The position numbers and the translations under genes were made by a program. From UBA3305 sp002373555 (GTDB taxonomy: Bacteria > Bacillota > Clostridia > Lachnospirales > Lachnospiraceae): a stretch of 29,139 bases of DNA. Where the stretch lies: NCBI GenBank assembly GCA_946612455.1, contig CAMOER010000034.1, forward strand, positions 1 to 29,139, given 5' to 3'. The notes beneath the pieces are model-generated. The model did not search any database. It saw only the letters and a program-made list of their open reading frames with translations, and had not been told where the DNA came from. This document shows, piece by piece, positions 21,635 through 29,139 of the stretch (its first letter is position 1; each line of letters opens with the position of its first letter).

Positions 21635-22501
21635 ATGGAGACGGGTGCTGCTGTAAATGACAGAATGCTGAGAGCATGCTTTGCCGCCGCGGCAAAGGGT
21701 GCGCCTTCCCATGCCTATATCATAGAGGGAGAGGATGAAAGGATCCTGCGGGGGTTATCCGATTATTTTATACAGCTCCTTCTGTGCGAAAGTCATGATG
21801 CCTGCGGGAAATGCCCTTCCTGCAGATTCCTCGCCGAAGGCGGACACCCGGATCTGATCCGGGTAGTGCCGGAGAAGCCGGGCGTCATCAAGGTGGATGA
21901 CATCCGGATCGGACTTGTGGAAGACATGAGCATCCGTCCGTACCGGAGCCGGTACAAGATCTATGTCGTCGAACACGCCGAATGGATGAATGTCCAGGCG
22001 CAGAACGCGCTCTTAAAGACCCTGGAGGAACCGCCTTCCTACGGCGTGATCCTGCTGCTCTCCTGCAATACCGAGGCGCTTCTGCCGACGATCATTTCAC
22101 GAAGCGTCCGGCTGAAGGCCATGAGCGGCGGACACGGATGGGAACGCATTCCCGAGGAAGAGCGGTACAGGCTCGCGAGGATCTTTACGGGGATCCGGGG
22201 AACGGATACTGCCGGGATCCATACAGCGGCGGAACAGCTTGCAGCGGATGATTTTGCACCGGATCAGGTGATCGGCGGGCTGCGTACCTGGATCCGGGAT
22301 ATCATGGCGCTGAAATTATCCGGTGCGGAGGACCGCATTGTGATCCGGGAAGCGCTGCCGGCGCTCCGGACCGCAGCAGAGGACTATACCTGGAAGCAGA
22401 TCAATGCTATACTTGCTATGACAGATACCGCGGAGGGACGTATTTCGTCGGGCGTGAATCCGGCCTGGCAGTACGAACTGCTTCTTGCGCGGATGCGATA
22501 G
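21635..22501 (+). CDS. holB: DNA polymerase III delta' subunit
   Basis: Clamp-loader subunit of 288 aa. Seen: SHAYII near the N-terminus, a zinc module C51/C57/C60/C63 as in delta' and tau/gamma, then HPDL, DDIR, a YRSRYKIYVVEHAEWMN segment and QNALLKTLEEPP, all typical of HolB. The P-loop position reads EGEDERILRG, without the GxxGxGK motif, so this copy cannot bind ATP in the usual way; delta' of E. coli is also ATPase-inactive. The SRC sensor motif reads SRS. GGAAGGAG precedes ATG 21635. First gene of a compact holB-ricT-rsmI-NUDIX group, an order widespread in Firmicutes. Confidence 0.93.
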   Translation: METGAAVNDRMLRACFAAAAKGAPSHAYIIEGEDERILRGLSDYFIQLLLCESHDACGKCPSCRFLAEGGHPDLIRVVPEKPGVIKVDDIRIGLVEDMSIRPYRSRYKIYVVEHAEWMNVQAQNALLKTLEEPPSYGVILLLSCNTEALLPTIISRSVRLKAMSGGHGWERIPEEERYRLARIFTGIRGTDTAGIHTAAEQLAADDFAPDQVIGGLRTWIRDIMALKLSGAEDRIVIREALPALRTAAEDYTWKQINAILAMTDTAEGRISSGVNPAWQYELLLARMR

Positions 22502-22517
22502 AGAACTTGGAGGGAAT

Positions 22518-23627
22518 ATGATTAAGGTAACCGGTGTCCGCTTCCGGGGAGGCGGCAAGACATATTTTTTTGATCCCGGGGAACTGGAGCTTTCGCCCGG
22601 GATGAGCGTGGTGGTGGAAACAGCCAGAGGCACCGAAGTCGGCATGGTCTCGATGCCTTTCCGTGAGATCGAAGAGGAGGAGCTGACGGCTCCCTTAAAG
22701 ACCGTGAAGCGCATCGCCACACACGAAGATTTTGAAGTCCTGAAAGCGAATAAGGAAAAAGAGAAGGATGCCTACCGCATCTGCAGGGAAAAGATTCGCG
22801 AGCACGGTCTGGAGATGAAGCTTGTGGATGTGGAGTATGCGTTTGAAGGAAACAAGATCCTGTTTTATTTCACGGCGGACGGAAGGATTGATTTCCGTGA
22901 GCTGGTCAAGGATCTGGCCTCGGTCTTCAAGACCAGGATCGAGCTTCGGCAGATCGGCGTCAGAGACGAAACGAAGATGCTCGGCGGGATCGGCATCTGC
23001 GGCCGTGTACTGTGCTGCCATTCCTATCTGTCCGACTTCGCACCCGTATCCATCAAGATGGCCAAGGAGCAGAATCTCTCGCTGAATCCGTCCAAAATCT
23101 CCGGCGTCTGCGGCAGGCTGATGTGCTGCCTGAAGAATGAAGAAGATACATATGAGTATCTCAACAGCCGGCTTCCCTCCGTTGGAGAGATGGTGACGGC
23201 AGCGGCCGACGGTGTGGAAGGTACGGTCAACAGCGTGAATGTCCTTCGGCAGACGGTCCGGGTACTGATCAAGACCGATGGCGATGAAATCGAAATGAAG
23301 GAATACCATGTAGAGGATCTTGACTTCGGTCCGGACAGGAAACCGCCCGTACCGGTGGAGAGAAGACCGCTTCCGGAAATCGCGGAAAAGAGACCGAAGC
23401 AGGCCCCCGTACGGGAAAAGCCTGTTCGGGAGCCCGCTCCGGCCGAAGAGCCGGCCGGATCTGCAGAACATGCCGGAAGACAGAACGGCGAAAAACAGAA
23501 CGGTGAAAGGCAGGGCGAACGCCGTAAGCGGCCGTTCCGACGCAGAAGAAACCAGGACGCGAAGAAGCGCCCGGAGAAAAAGCCTGATGGGGAGAAGAAG
23601 AATCCCCGCCCGCGGGAGAAGCAATGA
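22518..23627 (+). CDS. ricT: RicT (YaaT), PSP1-domain protein of the Ric complex
   Basis: In Bacillus, RicT works with RicA and RicF in a complex carrying Fe-S clusters that assists RNase Y-dependent mRNA maturation and influences sporulation, competence and biofilms. The PSP1 domain is complete and the conserved cysteines are seen: C161, C166, C167 (CGRVLCC) and C198, C203, C204 (CGRLMCC). ATG 22518 is chosen over an earlier in-frame start because GGAGG lies at 22509-22513 and the product begins MIKVTGVRF as in relatives; length is 369 aa. The last 95 or so residues are a Lys/Arg/Pro/Glu-rich, probably disordered tail, longer than the Bacillus protein's end. The stop overlaps the rsmI start (ATGA). 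Confidence 0.94.
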   Translation: MIKVTGVRFRGGGKTYFFDPGELELSPGMSVVVETARGTEVGMVSMPFREIEEEELTAPLKTVKRIATHEDFEVLKANKEKEKDAYRICREKIREHGLEMKLVDVEYAFEGNKILFYFTADGRIDFRELVKDLASVFKTRIELRQIGVRDETKMLGGIGICGRVLCCHSYLSDFAPVSIKMAKEQNLSLNPSKISGVCGRLMCCLKNEEDTYEYLNSRLPSVGEMVTAAADGVEGTVNSVNVLRQTVRVLIKTDGDEIEMKEYHVEDLDFGPDRKPPVPVERRPLPEIAEKRPKQAPVREKPVREPAPAEEPAGSAEHAGRQNGEKQNGERQGERRKRPFRRRRNQDAKKRPEKKPDGEKKNPRPREKQ

Positions 23628-24478
23628 GCGGAACATTGTATTTATGTGCAACACCGATCGGAAACCTGGAGGATATTACCCTCCGGGTTTTGCGCGTTTT
23701 AAAAGAGGCCGATCTGATCGCCTGCGAAGATACGAGACACAGCAGGGTCCTGCTGTCGCATTACGATATTCATACGCCGGTCACCAGCTATCATCAGCAT
23801 AACCGGGTGAAAAAGGCGGAGGAACTCGTGGAAAAGCTGGCCGGCGGCCTGAATATCGCGCTGATCACGGATGCCGGCTCTCCGATTATTTCCGATCCGG
23901 GAGACGCGCTTGTGCAGAAATGCTACGAGAACGGTATCCGGGTGACGTCGCTGCCCGGACCGTGTGCCGGCATCACCGCGCTGACGCTTTCCGGCATCGA
24001 TTCCGGCCGTTTTGCCTTCTACGGTTTCCTGCCGGTCAAGGGCCGGGAAAGAACGGATCTGCTCGCGGAACTGAAGAAGGAAAGGATGCCGGTCCTCCTG
24101 TATGAAGCGCCGCATAAGCTGAAGAAGACGCTTGCGGATCTTTATGCAGCGCTCGGAGACCGCGGGATCGTCATTCTGCGAGAGCTGACCAAAGTCCATG
24201 AAGAGCGGCTGCGGTTCCCGCTCTCCGGTGCTGTTTCCTATTATGAAGAGAACGAACCGAAGGGCGAGTTCGTGATGATCCTGGAGCCGGGCTCCGAAGA
24301 GGAACTGCTGCGGGAGGAAGCCGCGGCATTTTCGGAAAAGCCGCTGGCCGAACAGCTCGCGGAATATGTTGCGGAAGGCATGGATAAGAAAACGGCCATG
24401 AAGCAGATTGCCAGGGAGCGGCACATGAGCCGGCGGGATGTCTACCAGGCGCTTCTGGCCGCGGAGGAAACGGAATGA
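23624..24478 (+). CDS. rsmI: 16S rRNA (cytidine1402-2'-O)-methyltransferase
   Basis: SAM-dependent enzyme of the tetrapyrrole methylase fold that methylates the ribose of C1402 in the decoding centre. The 284-aa product has TPIGNLEDIT (10-19), EDTR (35-38), ITDAGSPIISDPG from about residue 81, and LPGPCAGITAL, all diagnostic. The C-terminal KKTAMKQIARERHMSRRDVYQ helix region is the usual RsmI helix-turn-helix-like end. It starts within the ricT stop (ATGA) and its own stop overlaps the NUDIX gene start (ATGA), showing translational coupling. Confidence 0.96.
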   Translation: MSGTLYLCATPIGNLEDITLRVLRVLKEADLIACEDTRHSRVLLSHYDIHTPVTSYHQHNRVKKAEELVEKLAGGLNIALITDAGSPIISDPGDALVQKCYENGIRVTSLPGPCAGITALTLSGIDSGRFAFYGFLPVKGRERTDLLAELKKERMPVLLYEAPHKLKKTLADLYAALGDRGIVILRELTKVHEERLRFPLSGAVSYYEENEPKGEFVMILEPGSEEELLREEAAAFSEKPLAEQLAEYVAEGMDKKTAMKQIARERHMSRRDVYQALLAAEETE

Positions 24479-24954
24479 TCGAGACAACACTGTGCTATCT
24501 GGAAAAAGACGGCGCGTATCTGATGCTTCACCGGGTAAAAAAGAAAAATGACATCAACGAAGGCAAATGGATCGGCGTCGGCGGCAAGCTGGAAGGCCGG
24601 GAGAGCCCGGAGGAGTGTGCAAAGCGGGAGATCTTCGAGGAGACCGGACTGACGGCCGGGCGGCTCCGGATGAGAGCAGTGATCACCTTTCTGTCGGAAA
24701 AGGATGACGAGCGGATGTATCTGTTCACCTGCGACGATTTTTCCGGGACGCTGAAGGAATGCGACGAGGGCGATCTGGCCTTTATTAATAAGGAAGAAGT
24801 TTATGCACTGCCGTCCTGGGAGGGCGATAAGATCTTCCTGCAGAAAATTGCCGATCCGGCGCAGCCGTTTTTCTCCCTGCTGCTGGAATATGAAAAGGAC
24901 AGGCTGCTGCGCGCAGAGATTTACGAAGACGGGATTTTCACAAAGCTGGTATAA
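24475..24954 (+). CDS. NUDIX hydrolase (MutT/8-oxo-dGTP diphosphatase type)
   Basis: Hydrolyses a nucleoside diphosphate linked to another group; relatives of this type clean up 8-oxo-dGTP. The 159-aa product has a perfect Nudix box: G37, E43, R51-E52, E55-E56, G58. The segment LCYLEKDGAYLMLHRVKK and the following NEGKWIGVGGK match the MutT branch. The start overlaps the rsmI stop, so it is the last gene of the holB group. The true substrate cannot be read from sequence. Confidence 0.9.
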   Translation: MIETTLCYLEKDGAYLMLHRVKKKNDINEGKWIGVGGKLEGRESPEECAKREIFEETGLTAGRLRMRAVITFLSEKDDERMYLFTCDDFSGTLKECDEGDLAFINKEEVYALPSWEGDKIFLQKIADPAQPFFSLLLEYEKDRLLRAEIYEDGIFTKLV

Positions 24955-24979
24955 ATCCGTGCGTTCGTCAAAAAACACT

Positions 24980-25007
24980 TTGAATTTATATTAAGTTCGT
25001 TTATAAT
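24980..25007 (+). promoter_or_regulatory. Promoter for mreB
   Basis: TTGAAT (24980-24985), 16-bp spacer, perfect TATAAT (25002-25007), about 44 nt before the mreB start. No terminator is visible after the NUDIX gene. Confidence 0.72.
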
Positions 25008-25050
25008 AGAAGCGCTTTGGCAATTCAGCCGGACATGAGGAGGAATCCGA

Positions 25051-26052
25051 ATGCTTTCAATGGATATAGGAATCGATCTGGGAACAGCCAGCGTGCTGGT
25101 TTATATCAAGGGCCGCGGCGTGGTCCTGAAGGAGCCGTCCGTGGTAGCCTATGACAGGGATACGAACGAGATCCGCGAGATCGGCGAAGAAGCGAGAAAG
25201 ATGCTTGGCCGTACGCCCGGAAATATCGTTGCGATCAGACCCCTGCGCCAGGGCGTGATCTCCGATTATGATATTACCGAAAAAATGCTCAAGTACTTTA
25301 TTCTCAAGGCGATGGGCAGGAAGACCCTGCGGAAGCCGCGCATCAGCGTCTGCATTCCCAGCGGGGCGACTGAAGTTGAGAAGAAGGCCGTGGAGGATGC
25401 GACCTACCAGGCCGGCGCCCGTGAAGTGAGCATCATCGAGGAACCGATCGCGGCGGCGATCGGCGCCGGGATCGATATCAGCAAAGCCTGCGGCAATATG
25501 ATCGTCGATATCGGCGGCGGCACATCGGATATCGCGGTCATTTCCCTCGGCGGTACGGTCGTCAGCACCTCCGTCAAGGTGGCGGGCGATAATTTTGACG
25601 ATGCGATCGTAAAATATATGCGCAAGCGCCACAACCTGCTGATCGGCGAGCGGACAGCGGAAGAGATCAAGATCAGCATCGGCTGCGCCTACCCCAGACC
25701 CGAAATGATCACCATGGACGTCAGAGGACGCAATCTGGTCACAGGACTTCCGAAGACGATGACGCTGACCTCCGACGAGATGCTGGATGCGCTGACCGAG
25801 CCGGCCATGCAGATCGTTGAAGCGGTGCTGAATGTGCTGGAGCGCACGCCGCCGGAGCTTGCGGCGGATGTCTACGAACGCGGCATCGTGATGACGGGCG
25901 GCGGAAGCCTGCTCGCAGGACTGGATGAGCTGATCGAGGAGAAGACGGGCATCCATACCATGATCGCGGATGATCCCATGCGCGTGGTCGCGATCGGCAC
26001 GGGCAAATTCATCGAGTTCATTCATTCGAACCGCGGTCTGCTGGATTCATAA
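25051..26052 (+). CDS. mreB: Actin-like rod-shape protein MreB/Mbl
   Basis: Bacterial actin that forms membrane-associated filaments guiding lateral wall synthesis. At 333 aa, the phosphate-1 loop DLGTAS is at 9-14, phosphate-2 DIGGGTSD at 153-160 and the adenosine motif TGGGS at 282-286; IPSGATEVEKKAV and EEPIAAAIGAG are also typical. GAGGAGG at 25037-25043 lies 7 nt before ATG 25051. It is not followed by mreC or mreD, so it may be a second paralogue (Mbl or MreBH type) or the sole copy; sequence alone does not tell. It has its own promoter and is followed after 22 nt by recD2. Confidence 0.93.
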   Translation: MLSMDIGIDLGTASVLVYIKGRGVVLKEPSVVAYDRDTNEIREIGEEARKMLGRTPGNIVAIRPLRQGVISDYDITEKMLKYFILKAMGRKTLRKPRISVCIPSGATEVEKKAVEDATYQAGAREVSIIEEPIAAAIGAGIDISKACGNMIVDIGGGTSDIAVISLGGTVVSTSVKVAGDNFDDAIVKYMRKRHNLLIGERTAEEIKISIGCAYPRPEMITMDVRGRNLVTGLPKTMTLTSDEMLDALTEPAMQIVEAVLNVLERTPPELAADVYERGIVMTGGGSLLAGLDELIEEKTGIHTMIADDPMRVVAIGTGKFIEFIHSNRGLLDS

Positions 26053-26074
26053 GAACAAGACGGACAGGAGAAGC

Positions 26075-28345
26075 ATGTCTACAGTAAAGGGATATGTTGA
26101 ACATATCGTTTACAGAAATGAGAATAACGGATATACCGTGATGGAGGTAGTGAGCGGCGGGAAGAAGATCACGCTCGTCGGCTCACTGCCGGACATATCC
26201 GAAGGAGAACCCCTCGAAGCCGAGGGGTCTTTTACTAATCATCCGCTGTACGGGGAGCAGCTGGTCGTCACATCCTTCTCGGTGACCATGCCGGAAGACA
26301 CGGTGTCGATCGAACGCTATCTGGGGTCCGGCGCCATCAAAGGCGTCGGTCCGGCGATCGCCGCCAGGATCGTCAAAAAATTCAAGGCGGATACGCTCCG
26401 GATCATTGACGAGGAACCGGAAAGACTGGCCGAAGTAAAAGGCATCAGTGAGAACGGCGCCAGACAGATCGCCGAGCAGGTGCTGCAGAAGCGCGAGCTC
26501 CGGGAAGCCATGATCTTTCTGCAGAAATACGGGATCTCGCTCAATCTCTCGGTGAAGATCTACAATCAGTACGGCCCGGAGATCTATACGCTGCTGCTGA
26601 CAAATCCGTACAAGATCGCGGATGACATCCCGGGCGTGGGATTCAAGACCGCGGATGAGATCGCTGCCAGAGCCGGCATCAGCGCGGATTCTGTCTATCG
26701 GATCAAGAGCGGGATCTACTATACCATGATGCGTGCGCTTTCCGCCGGCCATGTCTATCTGCCGCTTCCTATGCTGAAGAGCAGTGCGATGGATCTGCTG
26801 CGGGTGGAGGAGGATGATCTGGAGCAGCCGCTGATGGAGCTGCTCATGGAAAAGCGGATCATGATCCGGACGCTGGCGGATGATACAGAGGCAGCCTATG
26901 CCGCCATGTTCTATTATATGGAGATCAATACGGCGCGGATGCTGCTCGAACTGGATATGTACGAACCGGCCGATCAGGATGCGATCGATGAAGCGGTCGC
27001 GGATATCGAAGACCGGAGCGGCGTCACCATGGATCCCCGGCAGAGGGAGGCGGTCAGGGCCGCAGTCGAGAACGGCGTCAGTCTGATCACCGGCGGACCC
27101 GGCACCGGCAAGACGACCACGATCCGGACCATTATCCGGTATTTTGAACGGCAGGGAGCCGTTATTCTGCTTGCCGCGCCGACCGGGCGGGCAGCCAAGC
27201 GGATGTCCGAGGCGGCAGAGCGGCCGGCAGTGACGATCCACCGGCTCCTGGAATTCAACGGAAAACCGGATGATGAGGATGATCCGGCCGGAGAAAACGC
27301 CTATCGGTTCGAAAAAAATGAAAATGATCCGCTGCGGGCGGATGTCATCGTAATTGATGAGATGTCTATGGTGGATATCAATCTGATGCACTCGCTGCTG
27401 AAGGCGGTGACGCCCGGGACCCGGCTCGTACTGGTCGGGGATGCGGACCAGCTCCCGTCTGTCGGTCCGGGCAATGTGCTGAAGGACATCATTGACTCCG
27501 GGAAATTCCACCGGACGGAACTGACGCGGATCTTCCGCCAGGATACCGCCGGGGATATCGTTGTCAATGCGCACAAGATCCTTTCGGGCGAACGGATCGA
27601 CAGCAGTGCGAGAAGCCGGGATTTTCTGTTCGTAAAACGATATGACGCGAACCATATCGTTGCCGCGACAAAGACGCTGATCAGCGAAAAACTCCCCGGT
27701 TATCTGCAGACGGACATTTCGCAGATCCAGGTGCTGACGCCGATGCGCAAAGGCGTGCTGGGGGTGGAGAACCTGAATAAGGTGCTGCAGGAGCATCTGA
27801 ATCCGCCAGCCGGCAGCAAGCGGGAGAAGGAATTCCCCCATGCCGTGTTCCGTGAGGGAGACAAGGTCATGCAGATCCGGAACAATTACCAGCTGGAATG
27901 GGAGATCCGGAACCGCTTCGGCGGCGTACGGGAATCCGGGACCGGCGTCTTCAACGGCGATATGGGCGTGATCAGCGGGATCAATCTGTTTACCGAAGAA
28001 TTTTATGTCACGTTTGACGATGCCAGAGAGGTCATTTACAAGTTCTCCCAGGCGGATGAACTGGAGCTGGCCTATGCCGTGACCGTGCATAAATCGCAGG
28101 GCAGTGAATATGACGGCGTGATCATTCCGATCCTGTCCGGTCCGTCCCTGCTCATGAACAGAAATCTGATCTATACGGCGGTGACCAGGGCGAAAGCCTG
28201 CGTCTGCATCGTCGGGCCGCCCGAGAGCTTTCAGGCAATGGCGGACAATATGACGGAGCAGAAACGTTACTCCGGTCTGGATCTGGCGATCCGGGAGATC
28301 GCGCCGGCGATCGGCAGAAAGAACGGTCAGGATCTTCTTTCCTGA
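26075..28345 (+). CDS. recD2: RecD2-type ATP-dependent 5'-3' DNA helicase
   Basis: SF1B helicase of 756 aa acting in DNA repair and replication-fork maintenance in bacteria. ATG 26075 is chosen because AGGAG lies at 26066-26070 and the product then starts MSTVKGYVEHIVYRNENNGY, typical of RecD2; a longer open frame overlaps mreB. The N-terminal OB-like and helix-hairpin-helix region (about 1-330), characteristic of RecD2 and absent from RecD, includes GSGAIKGVGPAIA and DDIPGVGFKTADEIA. Walker A GGPGTGKTT is at 340-348 and Walker B VIVIDEMSMVD around 428. Late motifs include LTPMRKG and the YAVTVHKSQGSE and YTAVTRAK segments. It probably shares a transcript with mreB and comF. Confidence 0.95.
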   Translation: MSTVKGYVEHIVYRNENNGYTVMEVVSGGKKITLVGSLPDISEGEPLEAEGSFTNHPLYGEQLVVTSFSVTMPEDTVSIERYLGSGAIKGVGPAIAARIVKKFKADTLRIIDEEPERLAEVKGISENGARQIAEQVLQKRELREAMIFLQKYGISLNLSVKIYNQYGPEIYTLLLTNPYKIADDIPGVGFKTADEIAARAGISADSVYRIKSGIYYTMMRALSAGHVYLPLPMLKSSAMDLLRVEEDDLEQPLMELLMEKRIMIRTLADDTEAAYAAMFYYMEINTARMLLELDMYEPADQDAIDEAVADIEDRSGVTMDPRQREAVRAAVENGVSLITGGPGTGKTTTIRTIIRYFERQGAVILLAAPTGRAAKRMSEAAERPAVTIHRLLEFNGKPDDEDDPAGENAYRFEKNENDPLRADVIVIDEMSMVDINLMHSLLKAVTPGTRLVLVGDADQLPSVGPGNVLKDIIDSGKFHRTELTRIFRQDTAGDIVVNAHKILSGERIDSSARSRDFLFVKRYDANHIVAATKTLISEKLPGYLQTDISQIQVLTPMRKGVLGVENLNKVLQEHLNPPAGSKREKEFPHAVFREGDKVMQIRNNYQLEWEIRNRFGGVRESGTGVFNGDMGVISGINLFTEEFYVTFDDAREVIYKFSQADELELAYAVTVHKSQGSEYDGVIIPILSGPSLLMNRNLIYTAVTRAKACVCIVGPPESFQAMADNMTEQKRYSGLDLAIREIAPAIGRKNGQDLLS

Positions 28346-28363
28346 TCTGTGAGGTGAAAATTG

Positions 28364-29074
28364 ATGGACACAAGATTTGCGGCAGAATGGATCCTGCCGC
28401 TTTTTTATCCTGTCAGATGTCCGGTCTGTCAGGATATCGTCCTGCCGAAGGGCGGGAAGATCTGTGCTTCCTGTCAGGACCTCCCGCATTATATCGACGA
28501 TCCGGTCTGCATGAAATGCGGCAGGCAGGTCGGTGAGGGGGAAGAACTCTGCGGGAACTGCAGGGCGCATGCACGCAGCTTCGAGAGGGGGTTCTCTCTG
28601 ATGCGCTATGACGGCATCGGGCAGGAGAGCATCCGGAATTTCAAGGAAAACGGCAGACAGGAATATGCAGCCTGGTATGCCGAAGAACTGATGAAGCGCA
28701 GGGGAGAGGCATTGCGGGCCGTCCGGGCGGATGCGCTCGTGCCGGTGCCGCTGCATCCGAACCGGCTGCGGAAACGCGGCTACAATCAGGCGTTCGTTCT
28801 GGCGGAGGCGCTCGGAAAACAGCTGGCGCTGCCCGTGCTGGATGTCCTGCAGAGAACGAAGGATACGGGCCGGCAGAAGAAACTCGGCCCGGAAGACAGG
28901 CGCAGGAATCTGGCGGCGTCGATCCGCTGCGGCGCACTTCCGGAAAATGTCAGCCGCATTCTGCTGGTCGATGATGTATTCACGACAGGGAGCACGGTCA
29001 ATACCTGCAGCGAAGCGCTGCAGGAAGCCGGGGCAGCTGCGGTCTATGTGGTGACGGTATGCATGGCCGGGTAA
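28364..29074 (+). CDS. comF: ComF-family amidophosphoribosyltransferase-like protein
   Basis: Cytosolic protein of 236 aa with two N-terminal zinc-binding cysteine pairs of pairs (C19/C22, C34/C37, C49/C52, C63/C66) and a C-terminal phosphoribosyltransferase domain with the PRPP loop VDDVFTTGST at 202-211. LVPVPLHPNRLRKRGYNQA is a ComF hallmark. In competent bacteria ComF is needed for uptake or processing of single-stranded DNA; many non-competent species also carry it. ATG 28364 is preferred to TTG 28361 since GAGGTG lies 7 nt upstream. It follows recD2 by 18 nt. No other competence gene is in the window. Confidence 0.93.
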   Translation: MDTRFAAEWILPLFYPVRCPVCQDIVLPKGGKICASCQDLPHYIDDPVCMKCGRQVGEGEELCGNCRAHARSFERGFSLMRYDGIGQESIRNFKENGRQEYAAWYAEELMKRRGEALRAVRADALVPVPLHPNRLRKRGYNQAFVLAEALGKQLALPVLDVLQRTKDTGRQKKLGPEDRRRNLAASIRCGALPENVSRILLVDDVFTTGSTVNTCSEALQEAGAAAVYVVTVCMAG

Positions 29075-29139
29075 ACATCCGTCTATTAAAGTAAAGATTT
29101 GATCAGTTAAATAGAGAAAAATAAAAAATGAGAGTGAGT
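29075..29139. other. A/T-rich end of window after comF
   Basis: Non-coding as far as can be seen. It ends with an ATG at 29128 followed by three codons, without a ribosome-binding site, so no gene is called. Confidence 0.5.

Noticed and set aside
26183..28756. 857-aa open frame on the minus strand across recD2 and comF
   Set aside because: Same shadow effect; composition dominated by Arg, His, Asp, Ile and Pro, and it covers two well-recognised genes. The long minus-strand frames at 8239-10593, 15337-17166 and 19740-21695 are rejected likewise.
29128..29139. Start of a next gene (ATG AGA GTG AGT) at the window edge
   Set aside because: Four codons with no Shine-Dalgarno are not enough to call a gene.

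Overview
The window looks like chromosomal DNA of an anaerobic, low-to-mid GC Clostridia member, most likely a Lachnospiraceae-type Firmicute. This rests on gene content and order: infC-rpmI-rplT behind an L20-type attenuator, hup followed by rqcP (yabO), holB-ricT-rsmI, a stand-alone mreB, recD2 and comF. Codons are fairly GC-rich and Shine-Dalgarno sites are mostly strong AGGAGG types. No integrase, transposase, phage gene or CRISPR array was seen.

Layout, left to right. (1) 1-3155: 3' part of metG, a DUF1846 gene and tadA, ending at a terminator. (2) 3156-3554: a 399-nt gap with an imperfect direct repeat, hairpins, a second strong terminator and a clear promoter for the next gene. (3) 3555-6164: a CtpE-like P-type cation ATPase. 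(4) 6204-10497: promoter, hup, terminator, rqcP, then two ABC half-transporters whose motif asymmetry marks a heterodimeric exporter. (5) 10515-12188: infC-rpmI-rplT with promoter, attenuator and an AUU start for infC, then tRNA-Pro(AGG) and tRNA-Arg(UCU), closed by a perfect 29-bp inverted repeat that begins inside the tRNA-Arg. (6) 12209-21581: a cell-envelope block: a VanW/G5 protein on the minus strand, then on the plus strand a large secreted Cys/His hydrolase with Big2 and four Fn3-like repeats, a polyprenyl-phosphate sugar-phosphate transferase, a GT2 glycosyltransferase, and a secreted L,D-transpeptidase with four related Fn3-like repeats. (7) 21635-24954: holB-ricT-rsmI-NUDIX, tightly packed and partly overlapping. 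(8) 24980-29074: promoter, mreB, recD2, comF.

Regions 1, 4 (left part), 5, 7 and 8 are translation, RNA modification, replication and cell-shape housekeeping genes. The accessory region is the envelope block (6), lying between a tRNA gene and holB. Its two repeat-bearing secreted enzymes flank two lipid-linked glycan enzymes, which suggests a small module that builds or decorates a surface glycan and remodels the wall around it. This is inference from domain content and context. It is the best candidate here for an undescribed system.
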